This document shows, in pieces, positions 38,601 to 49,744 of a stretch of DNA of 64,000 nucleotides (position 1 is the stretch's first letter; every line of letters starts with the position of its first letter). Source of the DNA: Todiramphus chloris collaris (lineage: Eukaryota; Chordata; Aves; Coraciiformes; Alcedinidae). The stretch covers positions 1,767,821 to 1,831,820 of the forward strand of contig JANVCC010000026.1 of NCBI GenBank assembly GCA_025345505.1. Reading direction: 5' to 3'. The position numbers and the translations under genes were made by a program. The notes beneath the pieces were generated by a model that was not told the DNA's origin, made no database searches, and saw nothing but the letters and a program-made list of their open reading frames with translations.

Positions 38601-41600
38601 AAAGAAATAAAAGGAACCCCACGATATTTTATCTTCTAAGTATCTGCAGCTTTCTGATAGGTTGTTTTGTTAGAAGAGCTCTCTAGAAAGAGACTGCAGG
38701 AGAGGCTCTGCTCTATTTTCTAGCTCTGTGTATTTCTTTAAGAGTACAGTTGCCTTCTGAGATAGGCACTTGCATTCTGCATATGGAGTGGTGCTGGGGT
38801 GGGAGTCCTAAACGATAGGATTTTGGAAGCATGTGTCTGAATCCTGATGTGTTTGAGCATTAATGGGTATTTTGTGGTCGCAATGAGCCTTGTCTCTGCT
38901 CGTGGAAGGGGTGGTGAAACATCGGCTGCATCTTCATGAGGAACAGAGGGGTTCTCAAAGCAATTTGAAACGGAGAGCAGCTCACTTCCCTGTGTGTAAC
39001 ATCCCGAAGTAAAGGCATCAGCAGAAAATGCTGATAATATTCACAGCAATTCCCTGGCTTGTTGGTATTTAACCTTTTTGAGGCCTCAGGTTGCTCTTCT
39101 GGAGATAGATGTATTACTTGCAGGAGCTCAGGCTGAAGGTCTGCTGGGGCCAGCAGCTGGACCTCACCCAGAACTCACCATATTCATACCCTTTCGTTAT
39201 CTTTCCCCGTTGAAGCCCTGCAGGGAAATACATTTAATGTCTGACCATTTGGACCTTTTAAAGGTCTTTTCCAACTGAAAAATTTGTTTTCTTCCCGAGG
39301 ATGTCTTGACAGCACAATCTTGTTACGCTGAACATGCTGTCAGCTTTCGATAAGGATTCATCGACTAATTCCCTGCCTTTTCAATCAAATTTGATCAGTC
39401 TGTCCTATCTGATCCACTGTATTTTTAGAACTTTGTTTATCGAGGAGCTGCTGCCTGTGCCCAGCTGCTTTTCGATGGACACCCACTGACCCACAGCTCT
39501 TCTCTGCAGAGCCTGCGCTCCGCATTTCAAAATCCACTCATCTTTACAAAGGATTTGGAGCTTCTGTGCTCTGCAGCGAGCAAAATAGTCTTTCCTTCAC
39601 CCAGCTCCTCTCAATGGGTGACTGACTGGGCAGGAGGAGCTGTCCCCCCGTCTGCTGGGTAACCCTGATGGCTGGAATATTACCATGTCAAACCCATCTG
39701 GTAATAGGAAGAGAGAAAGGCAATGAGGTGGTGCTTTGATCTTCACCCTAATCAGACCGCGTGTGCGGCCAGCAGCATAATTGTTTTTCATTTTGCGAGC
39801 TCATCTAGAGAGCGTTCCAGGGCTCGGCACAAGGCAGCTACAAAATCCATGTAATTCCATCAAGCACATTAGACTAATGATGGCCGGAGCCCTGTGGCCA
39901 GCAGTAGATCCTGCCCCAGGCACATAGCCATGAAAGAATCCACCTTTCCCTAAAAACGATCCCACATTTGAAGCCTTTCTCCCGCAGAGTCAGACATCTT
40001 CTCTCCGGATTACTCAACAGATATGTGACTCAATAGCTCGAGGGTGGTTCTGAATTATAAATGAATACTTTGTTTAAAATCCAGTAGTGCTTTTGTTGTG
40101 GGTTTTTGCTTTGGTTGTTGTTCTTTTTTTCCTTTTATGTAGAAGCTTCTCTGCTTGGTCCTCACCAGAGCGTAAAGTGATTTTGTTGTCACCGAAATCC
40201 TAAAGCCGTTCTGTGCACTGGGCAGGTGACTTACTGTACTGCTTAAAGGCTTGGGATGGTCAGATATTAAAAGAAAAGCATTTGTCAAAATGTAAATTGA
40301 TAGTTTTCTCCCTGAGGCCCACTGGTTTCACCCGGCATTAACCATGTTGCTTTGTTTACTCCAGATCCACTTTATCCTGCTGTTCAGTCGGCAGGGGAAG
40401 TTAAGGCTTCAGAAGTGGTACACGACGCTACCTGACAAAGAGAAGAAAAAGATCATTCGAGAAATTGTTCAGATTGTTTTGTCTCGCCATCAAAAAACAA
40501 GTAGTTTTGTTGACTGGAAAGACCTCAAGCTTGTTTACAAAAGGTGTGAGTAATTTTATGAGAACGTATCATTGCTATTCGTATAAATAACACGTGCTAG
40601 GAGAGGAAAAATAAAGCCCACTTGAAGGAAAACAGCAAACCCCAAGTGCTAGACTAAGCTGGTAGGAGCTTGCCATCAGCCACCCAGCTGCATCTAACAG
40701 CAGAGCAACCCTGGGTGAGTTGGCAGGGTAAACTGGGGGGTGAAAAATACTTGTAGAGTCCATCAGATGAAGAAAATGGGAGTAACCTTATAAGCATTAT
40801 GAAATCCTGAGAGAGAGCTTTAGGCTTCGCTGCTCCTTCTGATTCCCTGAGGTAGCCTGCTGAGACGTGCTGGGCTTTATCCGTCTTTTCGGGAGGCTGC
40901 AGGAGCAGTTCTGAGGCACTTTCAACATTCTGTCTTTGAAATATTTGTTGCTCTGGGAAGCGTTAATCCCCGTTTCCTTTTCCAAACTGATCAGTTACAC
41001 CAAGCTTAGAGTTAACTGCCCTGTTAACTGGACTGTTGTGCCCTTAAGTCTTGCAAAGTTGTAGCAACCAGAAGTAGCCTTGAGGTGCAGCAAACTGTAC
41101 AAATTAAGGGGCATCTCCCATTGAGAGAAAATCGAGTTCCGTGCTGTGAGGTGATGGATGGAAACATCTGGCCAGATGCCGTCACCGGTACCAGAGAGCT
41201 GAGGTAGATCCTTATACCTGTCTTGGGTTGATTTCAACACAGTTTTGCTGCAAGTTATTTATGAGGGTCGTTTGGTCTGAGCAGCTTCATGCTTTCTGGC
41301 CCTAAGGACAACGCTGTCAGTTGTTTGGTAGCCAGCAGGCTGGCTGAGAAGTAACTCCCTCCACCTCTATTTTTATTTGTTAATAACAAGCAAGTAACTC
41401 CTTCTACAGCTTAATTAGCCCCACTTACTGTAGTGCTGTCGCAGCAGGAGATTGAAGTACTACTGATTTATGGGTTTGGGCTTTTTTTATTAAGACCAAC
41501 GTTGGAGGTTGCCCTCTTTGCCAAGGGTGGGGTTTGTTCTTCTGACTAAATTCATCATTTGTTTACATTAGCTGATCTTTTTAAGTGTTTTCTGGGACGT

Positions 41601-44213
41601 TACAAGAATGAGAGTAAACGATTCTTTGTTAGAGCCCAGATAGACATGAACCTTCGTTTGCATAACTTCTCAGTGATCAACGAGCTGTCCCTGCTCACCT
41701 GTTTGCCTTTCTCTCCCCAGGTATGCTAGTCTGTATTTCTGCTGTGCAATAGAAGACCAGGATAATGAGCTCCTGACGCTAGAGGTCGTTCATCGATACG
41801 TGGAACTTCTGGACAGATACTTTGGAAACGTAGGTTTCGCCTTCCGCTGTCACCCACCTTCCCGGCTGGCTGATAAACACCCACTTCCTCCAAAGCTGGG
41901 TTGCTTCTTGTTTCCATCTGCACTGCTCGACCTCGATCCAGAGAGGAATTAATTGGTAGAATATTTTATAAAATAGTGCTGAAACTACCATGAGATTGGT
42001 TTTTTTCCATCCTTTCTCCCCCTCCCAAAATTAACCTTGATGCTTTTGCAATAGAAATTGAGGGGAAAGCTAGAGGGAAATGACTTGAAAAGACCCTGGG
42101 TGACACACAATGCTTTAATTCTCCCTCCTGACGTCTTCAGATATACTGGGTTGGTTTGTTTCGTAGTATTCTCTAACAACTAAGGACCTATAAAGAGGAA
42201 AAAAACAAAGTGGGGTGTTTTATTAAAGAAAAGCCCCTGAAGGAGTTCTAAATCAATCTTTAAGTCTTCAAAGACTGCGAGAGACCCATCTTTTCTGTAT
42301 CTACTTTTGAAATTGCTCCCACTGCCTTAATTCCTCTCTTATTTTAATCTCTGTGCCGTGACTCACGTTTGTACCACCTCAACATAAAAAAGCAGTGGGT
42401 GCTGGTGGGGTCACTGGGGCAGGGAGTTTGTCTTGCCCTGTGTAACTGTGGGGGAACGTATGTAACCCTTATTACAAGTGCTATATAAGATGTGTTCTGA
42501 GGTTACTAGGCTAGGAAGTCAGCTTCTTTCTCTGAAAAGCAGTAAAAATGTAGTGTATTATGTAAGATACCGTAAGTGGAATGCCTTTGCTGTAAGTCTT
42601 GGCTACGTATGTGAAGAGGGTATGTGCAGAAGCTGCAATATTGGATAATACACTGTAGTTTCCTTCACCTGCTCCTCTCACAAGTGCACGCATTGAACCC
42701 ATTCGGTCCTCTTAACTTTTGGCCCAGCAGTGCTTATAATGCTGTAAAAGTGATTTAAACCTGGGGCATCCTTTTGTTCTGGCAGGTGTGTGAGCTGGAC
42801 ATCATCTTTAATTTTGAAAAAGCTTATTTTATCCTCGATGAGTTTATCATTGGCGGAGAAGTACAAGAAACTTCTAAGAGGACTGCAGTGAAAGCCATCG
42901 AGGACTCTGACATGTTGCAGGAGGTAAGGCAGAGGCAGACAAAAGGCAATCACCTCATCTTCCTACGTCTTACGTGTTTGTCAGGAGCTTGAAATGCAGC
43001 TCAGTGCTTCTGGTACTTCATTATTGTTATCCAGACGTGTCTTCAGTAGGTACAAGAATGCAGTTAAGGTGGCAGGTACATATGCTTTCAGTTAGACCCT
43101 TTTGCATCCACTGGAGTCATGCAGAGGCTCTTTATGAGCTGCTATTGTTCCCTGGTGGCTTAACTGCTGGAGTTTCTTGTGTATTATATGAAGAAATAGT
43201 TTAAGATGTATCTAAGATATTTATATAATATAAGAACATAATCTAAGATTATATTTTATGTATACATATATGTGTATATATAAATACAGAATCAGAATGG
43301 TTTGGGTTGGAAGGGACCTTCAGCCAGTTCCAACGCCTCTGCCATGGGCAGGGACACCTCCCACTAGACCAGTTTGCTCAGAGCCCCATCCAACCTGGTC
43401 TTGAACACATCTAGCGGCAGAGCATCCACAGTCTCCCTGGGCAACCTGGGCCAGTATCTCATCGCCCTCAAAAGAGTAAGAAAAAAGAAGTTAAAAAAAA
43501 AAAGGTGGGGGAAGAATAAAAAAGAAGGGAAAAAGGGAAGAAAAAAACCCCAAACAAACCCAAAACTAATACAGATGACCTACTAGGAAGGTTTAAAATT
43601 GGAAAGCGCATGAGTTGACAAACTCCACTTTCATTCATAAACTGCATAGTGTTTTCCTGCAGGGCACAGATCTGGAGCCTTTATTCAGAACCCTGCAGGA
43701 ATTCACTTCTGTCACTTGTTCCGTTGAGCCAGGAGCGGCAGAAGCAATTGAATGTGGTGGGTTTGCTTCATTTTTTTCCTCAGTAGCGAAGGATCCACTA
43801 TCAGACCGAAGGCAGCGGCGCATTGGTTGGATGAGCCAGGGATGCTCTGTGTGAGTCCAGCAGTTTTTCATAGTGGTCTGTTGTTTCCATGTGAAACAAA
43901 GGCCAGATGAGGAGTTGAGGAATTTTGCCACAGCCACGGAACGTCGTGATTTGAGGGTCAGCTTCCAAAACTCTGTTAAAGGGTTTGTTTTTTTCCCGAG
44001 CAGAATGATTTCTCCATTTTAATTAATCTGACCTAATTCCACGCAAAGCTATGACTCTCTTCAAAGAGGACAAGAGGGTTTGTTTGAAAATTACTGTGCT
44101 GCTCCATCATGCATCGTTCTTTTAGTGCATTTCTCATAATTTATAACATTTCTTTTCTTTTTTTCTTATTTTTCCAGACAGTGGAAGAGTACATGAACAA
44201 GCCTGCATTTTAA
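29266..44213 (+). CDS. AP1S3: AP1S3, AP-1 complex subunit sigma-3 (complete, 5 coding exons)
   Basis: The coding exons are 29266-29268, 40365-40543, 41721-41829, 42786-42923 and 44178-44213. Joined they give 154 residues, the length of mammalian AP1S3. The protein is a clathrin adaptor small chain (longin-like fold) that pairs with gamma-adaptin in the AP-1 complex at the trans-Golgi network and endosomes. It helps form the pocket for [DE]xxxL[LI] sorting signals. The start is fixed by the family-typical gene structure: exon 1 supplies only ATG before gtaagt, and exon 2 opens with [19 protein letters not shown]. Phe4 and Arg33, the positions altered in human alleles linked to pustular psoriasis, are intact. 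It is called sigma-3 rather than sigma-1A or sigma-1B (AP1S1/AP1S2) because of position next to WDFY1 and the EEYMNKPAF end, though the paralogues are very alike. Confidence 0.96.
31786..32075 (+). mobile_element. CR1 LINE 3' fragment
   Basis: It carries aacaggacaagaggaactgg, the gcaggtttaggttggagctg block and a ggtctcttccaaccaaaac tail. It lies in AP1S3 intron 1. Confidence 0.88.
33803..33920 (-). mobile_element. CR1 LINE 3' fragment
   Basis: It begins atcacagaatgctttgggtt, followed by ggaagggaccttgaagatac and a cacctcccactaaaccaggt block. It lies in AP1S3 intron 1. Confidence 0.85.
34159..34273. repeat. 23-bp GC-rich minisatellite, five copies
   Basis: Five tandem 23-bp units begin gagctggaggtctgg or gagctgcagg and end gtgagg. 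The first two are identical, and a partial sixth unit reaches about 34288. It lies in AP1S3 intron 1. Confidence 0.9.
34706..34784. repeat. 25-bp perfect direct repeat pair
   Basis: The segment at 34706-34730 recurs identically at 34760-34784 (key part acaaacaatcaaaaccaccc). The offset is 54 bases. Confidence 0.85.
39242..39290 (+). mobile_element. Possible CR1 3' tail remnant
   Basis: Only aaaggtcttttccaactg resembles a CR1 tail. It is short and diverged. Confidence 0.3.
40365..40543 (+). CDS. AP1S3: AP1S3 coding exon 2 (residues 2-60)
   Basis: It follows an 11-kb intron and starts in phase 0 after ctccag. It encodes [19 protein letters not shown], then [20 protein letters not shown] and [14 protein letters not shown]. 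It ends two bases into an Arg codon before gtgtga. Confidence 0.97.
41721..41829 (+). CDS. AP1S3: AP1S3 coding exon 3 (residues 61-97)
   Basis: It completes Arg61 and encodes [20 protein letters not shown] and [13 protein letters not shown], the most conserved core of sigma adaptins. It ends in phase 0 before gtaggt. The acceptor has a good pyrimidine tract (ctctccccag). Confidence 0.97.
42786..42923 (+). CDS. AP1S3: AP1S3 coding exon 4 (residues 98-143)
   Basis: This phase 0-0 exon encodes [20 protein letters not shown], then [11 protein letters not shown] and EDSDMLQE. It contains the helix that packs on the large gamma chain. The donor is gtaagg. If it were not used, translation would run 22 residues further to TGA at 42990. 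Confidence 0.97.
43287..43485 (-). mobile_element. CR1 LINE 3' fragment in AP1S3 intron 4
   Basis: It contains gaatggtttgggttggaagg, cagggacacctcccactaga and ccatccaacctggtcttgaa blocks. A purine-rich low-complexity tract follows from about 43484. Confidence 0.9.
43484..43560. repeat. Purine-rich low-complexity tract
   Basis: A and G make up nearly all bases, with an A11-12 run near 43495. It abuts the CR1 fragment in AP1S3 intron 4. Confidence 0.7.
44178..44213 (+). CDS. AP1S3: AP1S3 coding exon 5 (residues 144-154 and stop)
   Basis: It starts after a long T-rich acceptor and encodes [11 protein letters not shown] followed by TAA at 44211-44213. This is the canonical sigma-1 family C-terminus. 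Confidence 0.95.
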   Translation, partial: TVEEYMNKPAF

Positions 44214-44660
44214 CCTTAAAACTCCCTGGAGAGAGAACTGCTGTATGCACCTCTAAATGCCCTTCCTGAAATTCCTTCCCAACGTGCCAGATCCGCAGAG
44301 AAATCCCCCAAACCAGTAACTGAAGGGGTTTGTTTGTATAATGGTGAAGATGAAGGTCAGCTGATGTAGCAAAGGGTTTAACAATTCTGTACTTGCATTA
44401 CTCTGCGTGTGAGTCTCTCAGAGTTGTTAAGCCCTTCATCTATTTTCTGTTCTCCTTGCTGGACTAAACACTTGTTTTGTACCATGTCTTTTAGCTACGG
44501 GTTTTGTCATCATAAAATGTTACTCTGTCAGCACTTTGAAGAGGTATTTTTACAAGTTTTGGTCTACTGCTGACCGTATGACTCTACTTTTGTACAAATG
44601 TCCATTTGAATGTAATGATTATTCTGTTATAATAATAATATTTTTTTCTAAAAGACAAAT
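44214..44660 (+). other. AP1S3: AP1S3 3' UTR (end uncertain)
   Basis: Non-coding sequence follows the stop codon. No canonical AATAAA is seen before the CR1 copy at 44723. AT-rich AATAAT-type repeats at about 44630-44645 and CATAAA near 44512 are possible variant signals. The transcript could also extend further and include the CR1. Confidence 0.5.
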
Positions 44661-44722
44661 TGTTGTGGGTCCTGATTTCACAAGCTTGGTTTGAAAAGAT
44701 AAGCCCATCTAAGTGTAAGAAG

Positions 44723-45460
44723 AATCACAGAATGGTTTGGCTTGGAAGGGACCTTAGAGCTCTTCTAGTTCCAACCCCCTTGCCGCTAGACCAGCTTGCT
44801 CAAAGCCCTGTCCAACCTGGCCTTGAACACATCCAGGGATGGAGCATCCACAGCTTCCCTGGGCAACCTGCTCCAGTGTCTCGCCACCCTCAGAGTGAAG
44901 ACCTTCTTCCTAATTTCTAGGTTTCAGGTTTGAAGCCATCCCCCCTCGTCCTGTCACTACAAGGCCACGTAAAAAGTCCCTCCCCAGCTTTCCTACGGGG
45001 CCTCCTCAGATACTGGTAGCCACAAGAAGGTCTCCCTGGAGCCTTCCCTGCTCCAGGCTGAACAACCCCGTCTCTCTCAGCCTGTCCTTGTAGGAGAGGT
45101 GTTCCAGCTTTCCCCAGAGCCCTGGGAGCAGAGGGGCAGGATCCCCCCTTCCACCTGCTGCCCACGCTGCTGGGTGTGCAGCCCGGGATACGGCTGGGGC
45201 TTTCTGGGATGCACTCACACGTTAGTGGCTCCTGTTGAGCTTTTCAACCAGCACCCCCAAGTCTTTCTCCTCAGGACTGCTCCGGATCCACTCATTGCCC
45301 AGCCTGTATTTATTCTTGGGCTTGCCCCAACCCCTGTGCAGGACCTTGCACTTGGCCTTGTTGAACTTCATGAGGTTGCCTTGGACCCACCTCTCTCTCA
45401 TGCCTGTCAAGTTTAAGAGATTGGGGGTTTTTGGAGGGTGGGAGCACTTGGACACAACCT
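44723..45460 (-). mobile_element. CR1 LINE, 5'-truncated
   Basis: It begins agaatcacagaatggtttgg. The minus strand from about 45455 to 45235 keeps a degenerate reverse transcriptase end (segments [26 protein letters not shown] and [10 protein letters not shown]). It lies just past the AP1S3 3' UTR. Confidence 0.9.
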
Positions 45461-47891
45461 GACAACTTTGCGGATTGTCACCGCACTTCTCTGCCTGTGT
45501 TATCTAGTCTGTTAGTGGAACTGTGACAAGCTGGTTCGTGGCGTCACGCTGCTCTTTTTATAATTACTTGATCCATCTGTTTTCTCTGCTGATGTCAAAG
45601 GCAACTTTCAGCATGGAAAGAAAGAGTGAAATCACTGAAGGGCTTTTAATAGCTCTGAAGGCATTGAATTTAATCGTAAATTAATGTAATTGTATGAGTC
45701 CTATATTATTTTCTTCTGGCTTGAAATGAAGTTTTTAAAAGTAGGGAGTGTAATTGATTAAGAAGCCACTTCAGGACGCGCAGAGAGGCTCTTTCCGCTC
45801 TTTACTTTTGTAAGTGACTTTCTGCTCAGGGAAATCATCAGTAGTTTCTTTTGCTTTTGCTCTTTTTTGGAGCCCTGCTGTGATCCTCTGACTCTTGTAA
45901 CTGTCGTATTGCTTGAATTCTGGAGTCTATCAAAGTAGGAGTTCCAAAAAGCCCATTTCTTGGTCTGAATGCAGGTAGCATAAGGCTGTCTCTCCAGTCA
46001 TTCTAAGAGGGGCTCTGGATTTTGTTCTCTCTCGTTTCAAATGAAGAATTCTATATGGAAAAAGAAAAAATACATTAGCTAGAGGCACTTACAGCAGCCA
46101 CCTCAATATTGCACCTCCAAAGCATTGCCTGTTTCATTTGTGCTTGCTGTTGGGGTTTCTCTTTCCCTATTCTAAGTAATGCTCAGTGTAAAGTTTTCCG
46201 AGATTACCTTATGAAAGAATGATTATTAAAAAGCAAAATAAAATATTAGAAAGCAGTTTCCATTAGTTTTCCCAATTTAACATCTTTTGAGGTTCTCTAA
46301 ACTCTCCCCTTCTTCTCTACAAGCTTCAAGCACCTCTGTCCTAGTTTGCAAAAGTGCACTTGCTGAAATAATCACAGTCCTGTTGCTAGCCTAGATTCCC
46401 TTCCTTGATTTCACCGGCAGCATCTAACGAAGAGCTCCCTGGTTTTCTTATTAGCATCTCTGCCAGGAGGATTCTTCCTGGGATCTTGCTGCTTCCCAGT
46501 TGTAAGAGGGCTGGTTCTCTGTCAGGCGACTTATTTGCGGCTCGCGTGTTGTGACACCTTTGAATGTATCGTGGCAATTAAAAAGAGAGAGACTGGGATA
46601 AAAATAACTAGTGATGTCAAAAGGAATATTAAAAGTGTGACAAATCATCACGAGTGATAGGCAGAGAGCGGCAGGATCTCACCGGATTCGTGAATTCTTA
46701 CAACTTCTGTTTTCATTATGCGGTTCTGAGGCTGTGGCTCATTAAAAGGTGTCAACTCTTCCAAAGAACCGTAGGGAAGTTGACGTTTTGGTTACTTCCT
46801 GTCAGCCTTTGTTTAACAAAAAGCTGCTGAAAGTGAATCTTCAGCGCTTTCCCCAGGTTGCTCTTACAAAACCCACCCTGTGCTTTCAGAAACCTGGGTG
46901 AGAAACATAAAGAGTAAATTTTAGGTATGGTTCTGTGTCTGAATTTGTTGGCCAGAGTAATGCTGTACTTAGGAAAGGATGAATTATTGGGGTATTTTTC
47001 ATTTATTTTATAATCCTTCCAATAGATAACACATTTTTTTATCCTCTGCTTTGCACCAGGCTGCGTCAGAGTAACGCAGCCTCAGGGGTCGGGAAGGGTT
47101 GGTTTCTAAGGATGAGAGGAGTTCAACAGTGTGAGTGAGGCCTCCAGAGATGTTCAATCACCAGTCCTCTCAACACAACAAGGCTCGATACAGTTCACAG
47201 AGAGAGAAAACTCCGACCTGTGTCTTCCCACAGCGTTCTTCTCCCCTGCAAACATCTGAGGGGGCCGTTGCCCTCACCCTGCATAAAATGACTAAACCCA
47301 AAGGTCTCCGCTCTGCAGTTAATCCCTACGGTGGGATTTGCATTAACTTCACGATGCCTTTATGAGCCTGGAGCTTGCATCATCCTCTTACATTGTAAGA
47401 TTTTTTAGTTTAGATGAGCTCAGAGCAGGTAAACCAATCCTTCTGGGGAATTTGACGCCATCCCCACCCAATTCAGTAGCATGCATGTTCCTCGGCGAGA
47501 CCGTAACACAAACCAAATACAGCTCTTGTTTTAAATGTCTATCAGGAATTTTCAGGGGTTTTGTTGTTCTGGGTTTTGTCTTTTTTTTTGCCATGTAGAT
47601 GAAGCATAGTAGCAAAAGCTTCAGTGTTTGTAGCTGAAACAACAGGCTGTGCTGCAAGAGGCTTAATGTTTGCTGTCATGGAAACCTGTTGCCTTGGAAC
47701 ATGACTAATGAGAGCCAGGCGAAGGGAAAGGGAGAAGCTCTTCCTGAAATGATTCTGCAGTGAGCCCTAAGGAAGACCAGCAATGTATAGTATCATAAAT
47801 CACAGTTATTACAAGGTCTGTCATCTAGCCCACTTAACCTTCTCTTTTTATTTACTTATCTGACAGCTTTTGTAGCCATGTTTTCAGACGT

Positions 47892-48174
47892 GAATGCTAT
47901 AAAATACATAGAAAGAATGCTATAAAATACATAGAAAGAATGCTGTGAAATACATTGAAAGAATGTTATAAAATGCATACAAAGAATGTCATAAAACATA
48001 TACAAAGAATGTCATAAAATACATACAAAGAATGTCATAAAATACAAAGAATGTTACAAAATACAAACAATGCTATAAAATATACACAAACAACACTATA
48101 AAGTACATACAAAGAATGCTATAAAATGCATACAAACAATGCTATAAGATACATACAAACAAGTCTATAAAAGA
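47892..48174. repeat. AT-rich tandem array, 23-bp unit, 12 full copies and a partial one
   Basis: Units start with gaatg or caatg, continue with tataaaata or cataaaata and end in acaaa. Ten units are 23 bp. Two neighbouring units (seventh and eighth) are 19 bp, having lost four bases. The first two are identical, and divergence rises toward the right end. Confidence 0.95.
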
Positions 48175-49744
48175 GTTCAAAGCTTATCCTCTGGCTATCT
48201 AGAAATAAATAGCATCTCATTTTCCTTCCTTTTTCCCAGTACACTAAAAAAATCTGTCCAGCTTTTGTGGAATGGACACACTGGGATGCCCAGAAAACCA
48301 GGGGATGGTTGGCAGTTTAGCTGAGGGGGTTTTGCTTTTTGCTGTAGTTGTCTATTTTAAAGACCAGGTATATGAGGTAGGAACGCTTGTATGTAAATAC
48401 CCATATGGAAAAATCCAGTTATCCGAATGTATCCCTGTGTGGTAGGATTGCTGGTTGCTGAAGCTGGAAGGAAACTTGGTGGGGGCAAAGTACAGAAGGT
48501 GTCTTGAAGTTTACTTTGCAGAAGGTACCTTGAATTTGAGTTTGCCCCTTCTGTCATCACTTTTTAGAATTCTTCTGGGAATTCTCTTCTCTTCTGAAGC
48601 TTCTTGCTCCAATCCCAATCAAGATGTGTCATTACACACCAAACTCTGCAAAGGAGACTGAAGCATTGATGTGTTTTATTTGGGGTTTTTTAGGGGTGAA
48701 TTTTGTCTCTCCTGTCGACAATAACGCTAGTGCAGAATCGTGACCAATCCGTTACAGCCCGCTGTGGATTTCAGCTGCTCTCTGGACCAGAATCCTGCAG
48801 GAATAAATTGCCAGCAGCTCTTCCTGGTGGAAATTACGACGTGGGGTCCTTCTGGAAGGTAACCATGAGGAGTCAGCCTTATCTGAGTGGAGCTGACAGC
48901 AACAAATCGCAGAGGAACAGCCTCACAGAAGTTTCAGGTGAGAGATGATGTTCGTTTTTATTTCTTGAGAGGGCTTGGGCTATGGTCCTGGGTGAGCATG
49001 CTGAAAGAACAATCTGACAAGGTGGCAAGAGAGGAGTGTTGTGGGAGAAAGAACAAGTTGCTGGCAGGGTTTGTGAGCTGACAGCTGCGTTTGGGGCGAA
49101 GGAGGATTTTTTTCTGGTGTCTGTTGTCAGTGCTGAGGTGGTCTGTGTTCTCAGAGAGAAATCTGGCTCGAGTGATCAGGTCTTGCTTGGCAAGGACTGG
49201 CAGCCAGTGTTATGTTGGCAATGACAAGAATGTTCTTCTGGAAAAAAGGTACTGCAGAGGGCAATGAAATAGTATAAATGGTTTTTAAACACGGTAATAA
49301 ACCATGAATGCATTCTGCTTGGGTTAATATGAGGAAACCACCACATTTACCTTGCCAGTTCTGTCTGAATGATGATGAACATAATTAATGTACCCAAAAT
49401 GTCATGTCGTAAATGTATAATGTTTATGTTTAATTCTGGCATAAGAGTGACAAGAGTAGAACCTCAAGAAACCGTGTTCCTCCTGCAGTCCCCAGCAGGA
49501 TCAGATCTGAGTGATGCTTTTCTACTTTCCTGGCAGGAGCAGGATGAAAAAAGGGTGAGCCACCTTACGGGAAGTGGTGGGGAGATGTTTCCAAGTGGGA
49601 GGAATAAGAAGGAGGTCCTTCCAGATGCAGTCCCCTGTTTTACCCACAGCTTTCAACTCTTTCTGCTGTTTCTTCAGGGGCTGCTCCTCCCACACTCTCA
49701 TTACCACCTTTTTACAACCCTTCCCTGTTTTCTCACTTCTGAGA

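Larger units (their letters stand above)
29269..40364 (+). other. AP1S3: AP1S3 intron 1
   Basis: The intron is about 11 kb. Its first 330 bases are still CpG island. It contains CR1 copies at 31786-32075 and 33803-33920, a 23-bp minisatellite at 34159-34273, a 25-bp direct repeat pair at 34706 and 34760, and otherwise unique sequence. No further coding exon is supported. Confidence 0.85.
40544..44177 (+). other. AP1S3: AP1S3 introns 2-4
   Basis: Introns 2 (40544-41720) and 3 (41830-42785) show no feature I can support. Intron 4 (42924-44177) holds an AT-rich stretch at about 43205-43285, a CR1 fragment at 43287-43485, a purine-rich tract at about 43484-43550, and an exon-like segment at 43663-43850 described in the findings. 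Confidence 0.8.

Noticed and set aside
47892..48174. Regular repeats resembling a CRISPR array
   Set aside because: The repeats are directly adjacent with no unique spacers, and the setting is a vertebrate chromosome. It is a minisatellite.
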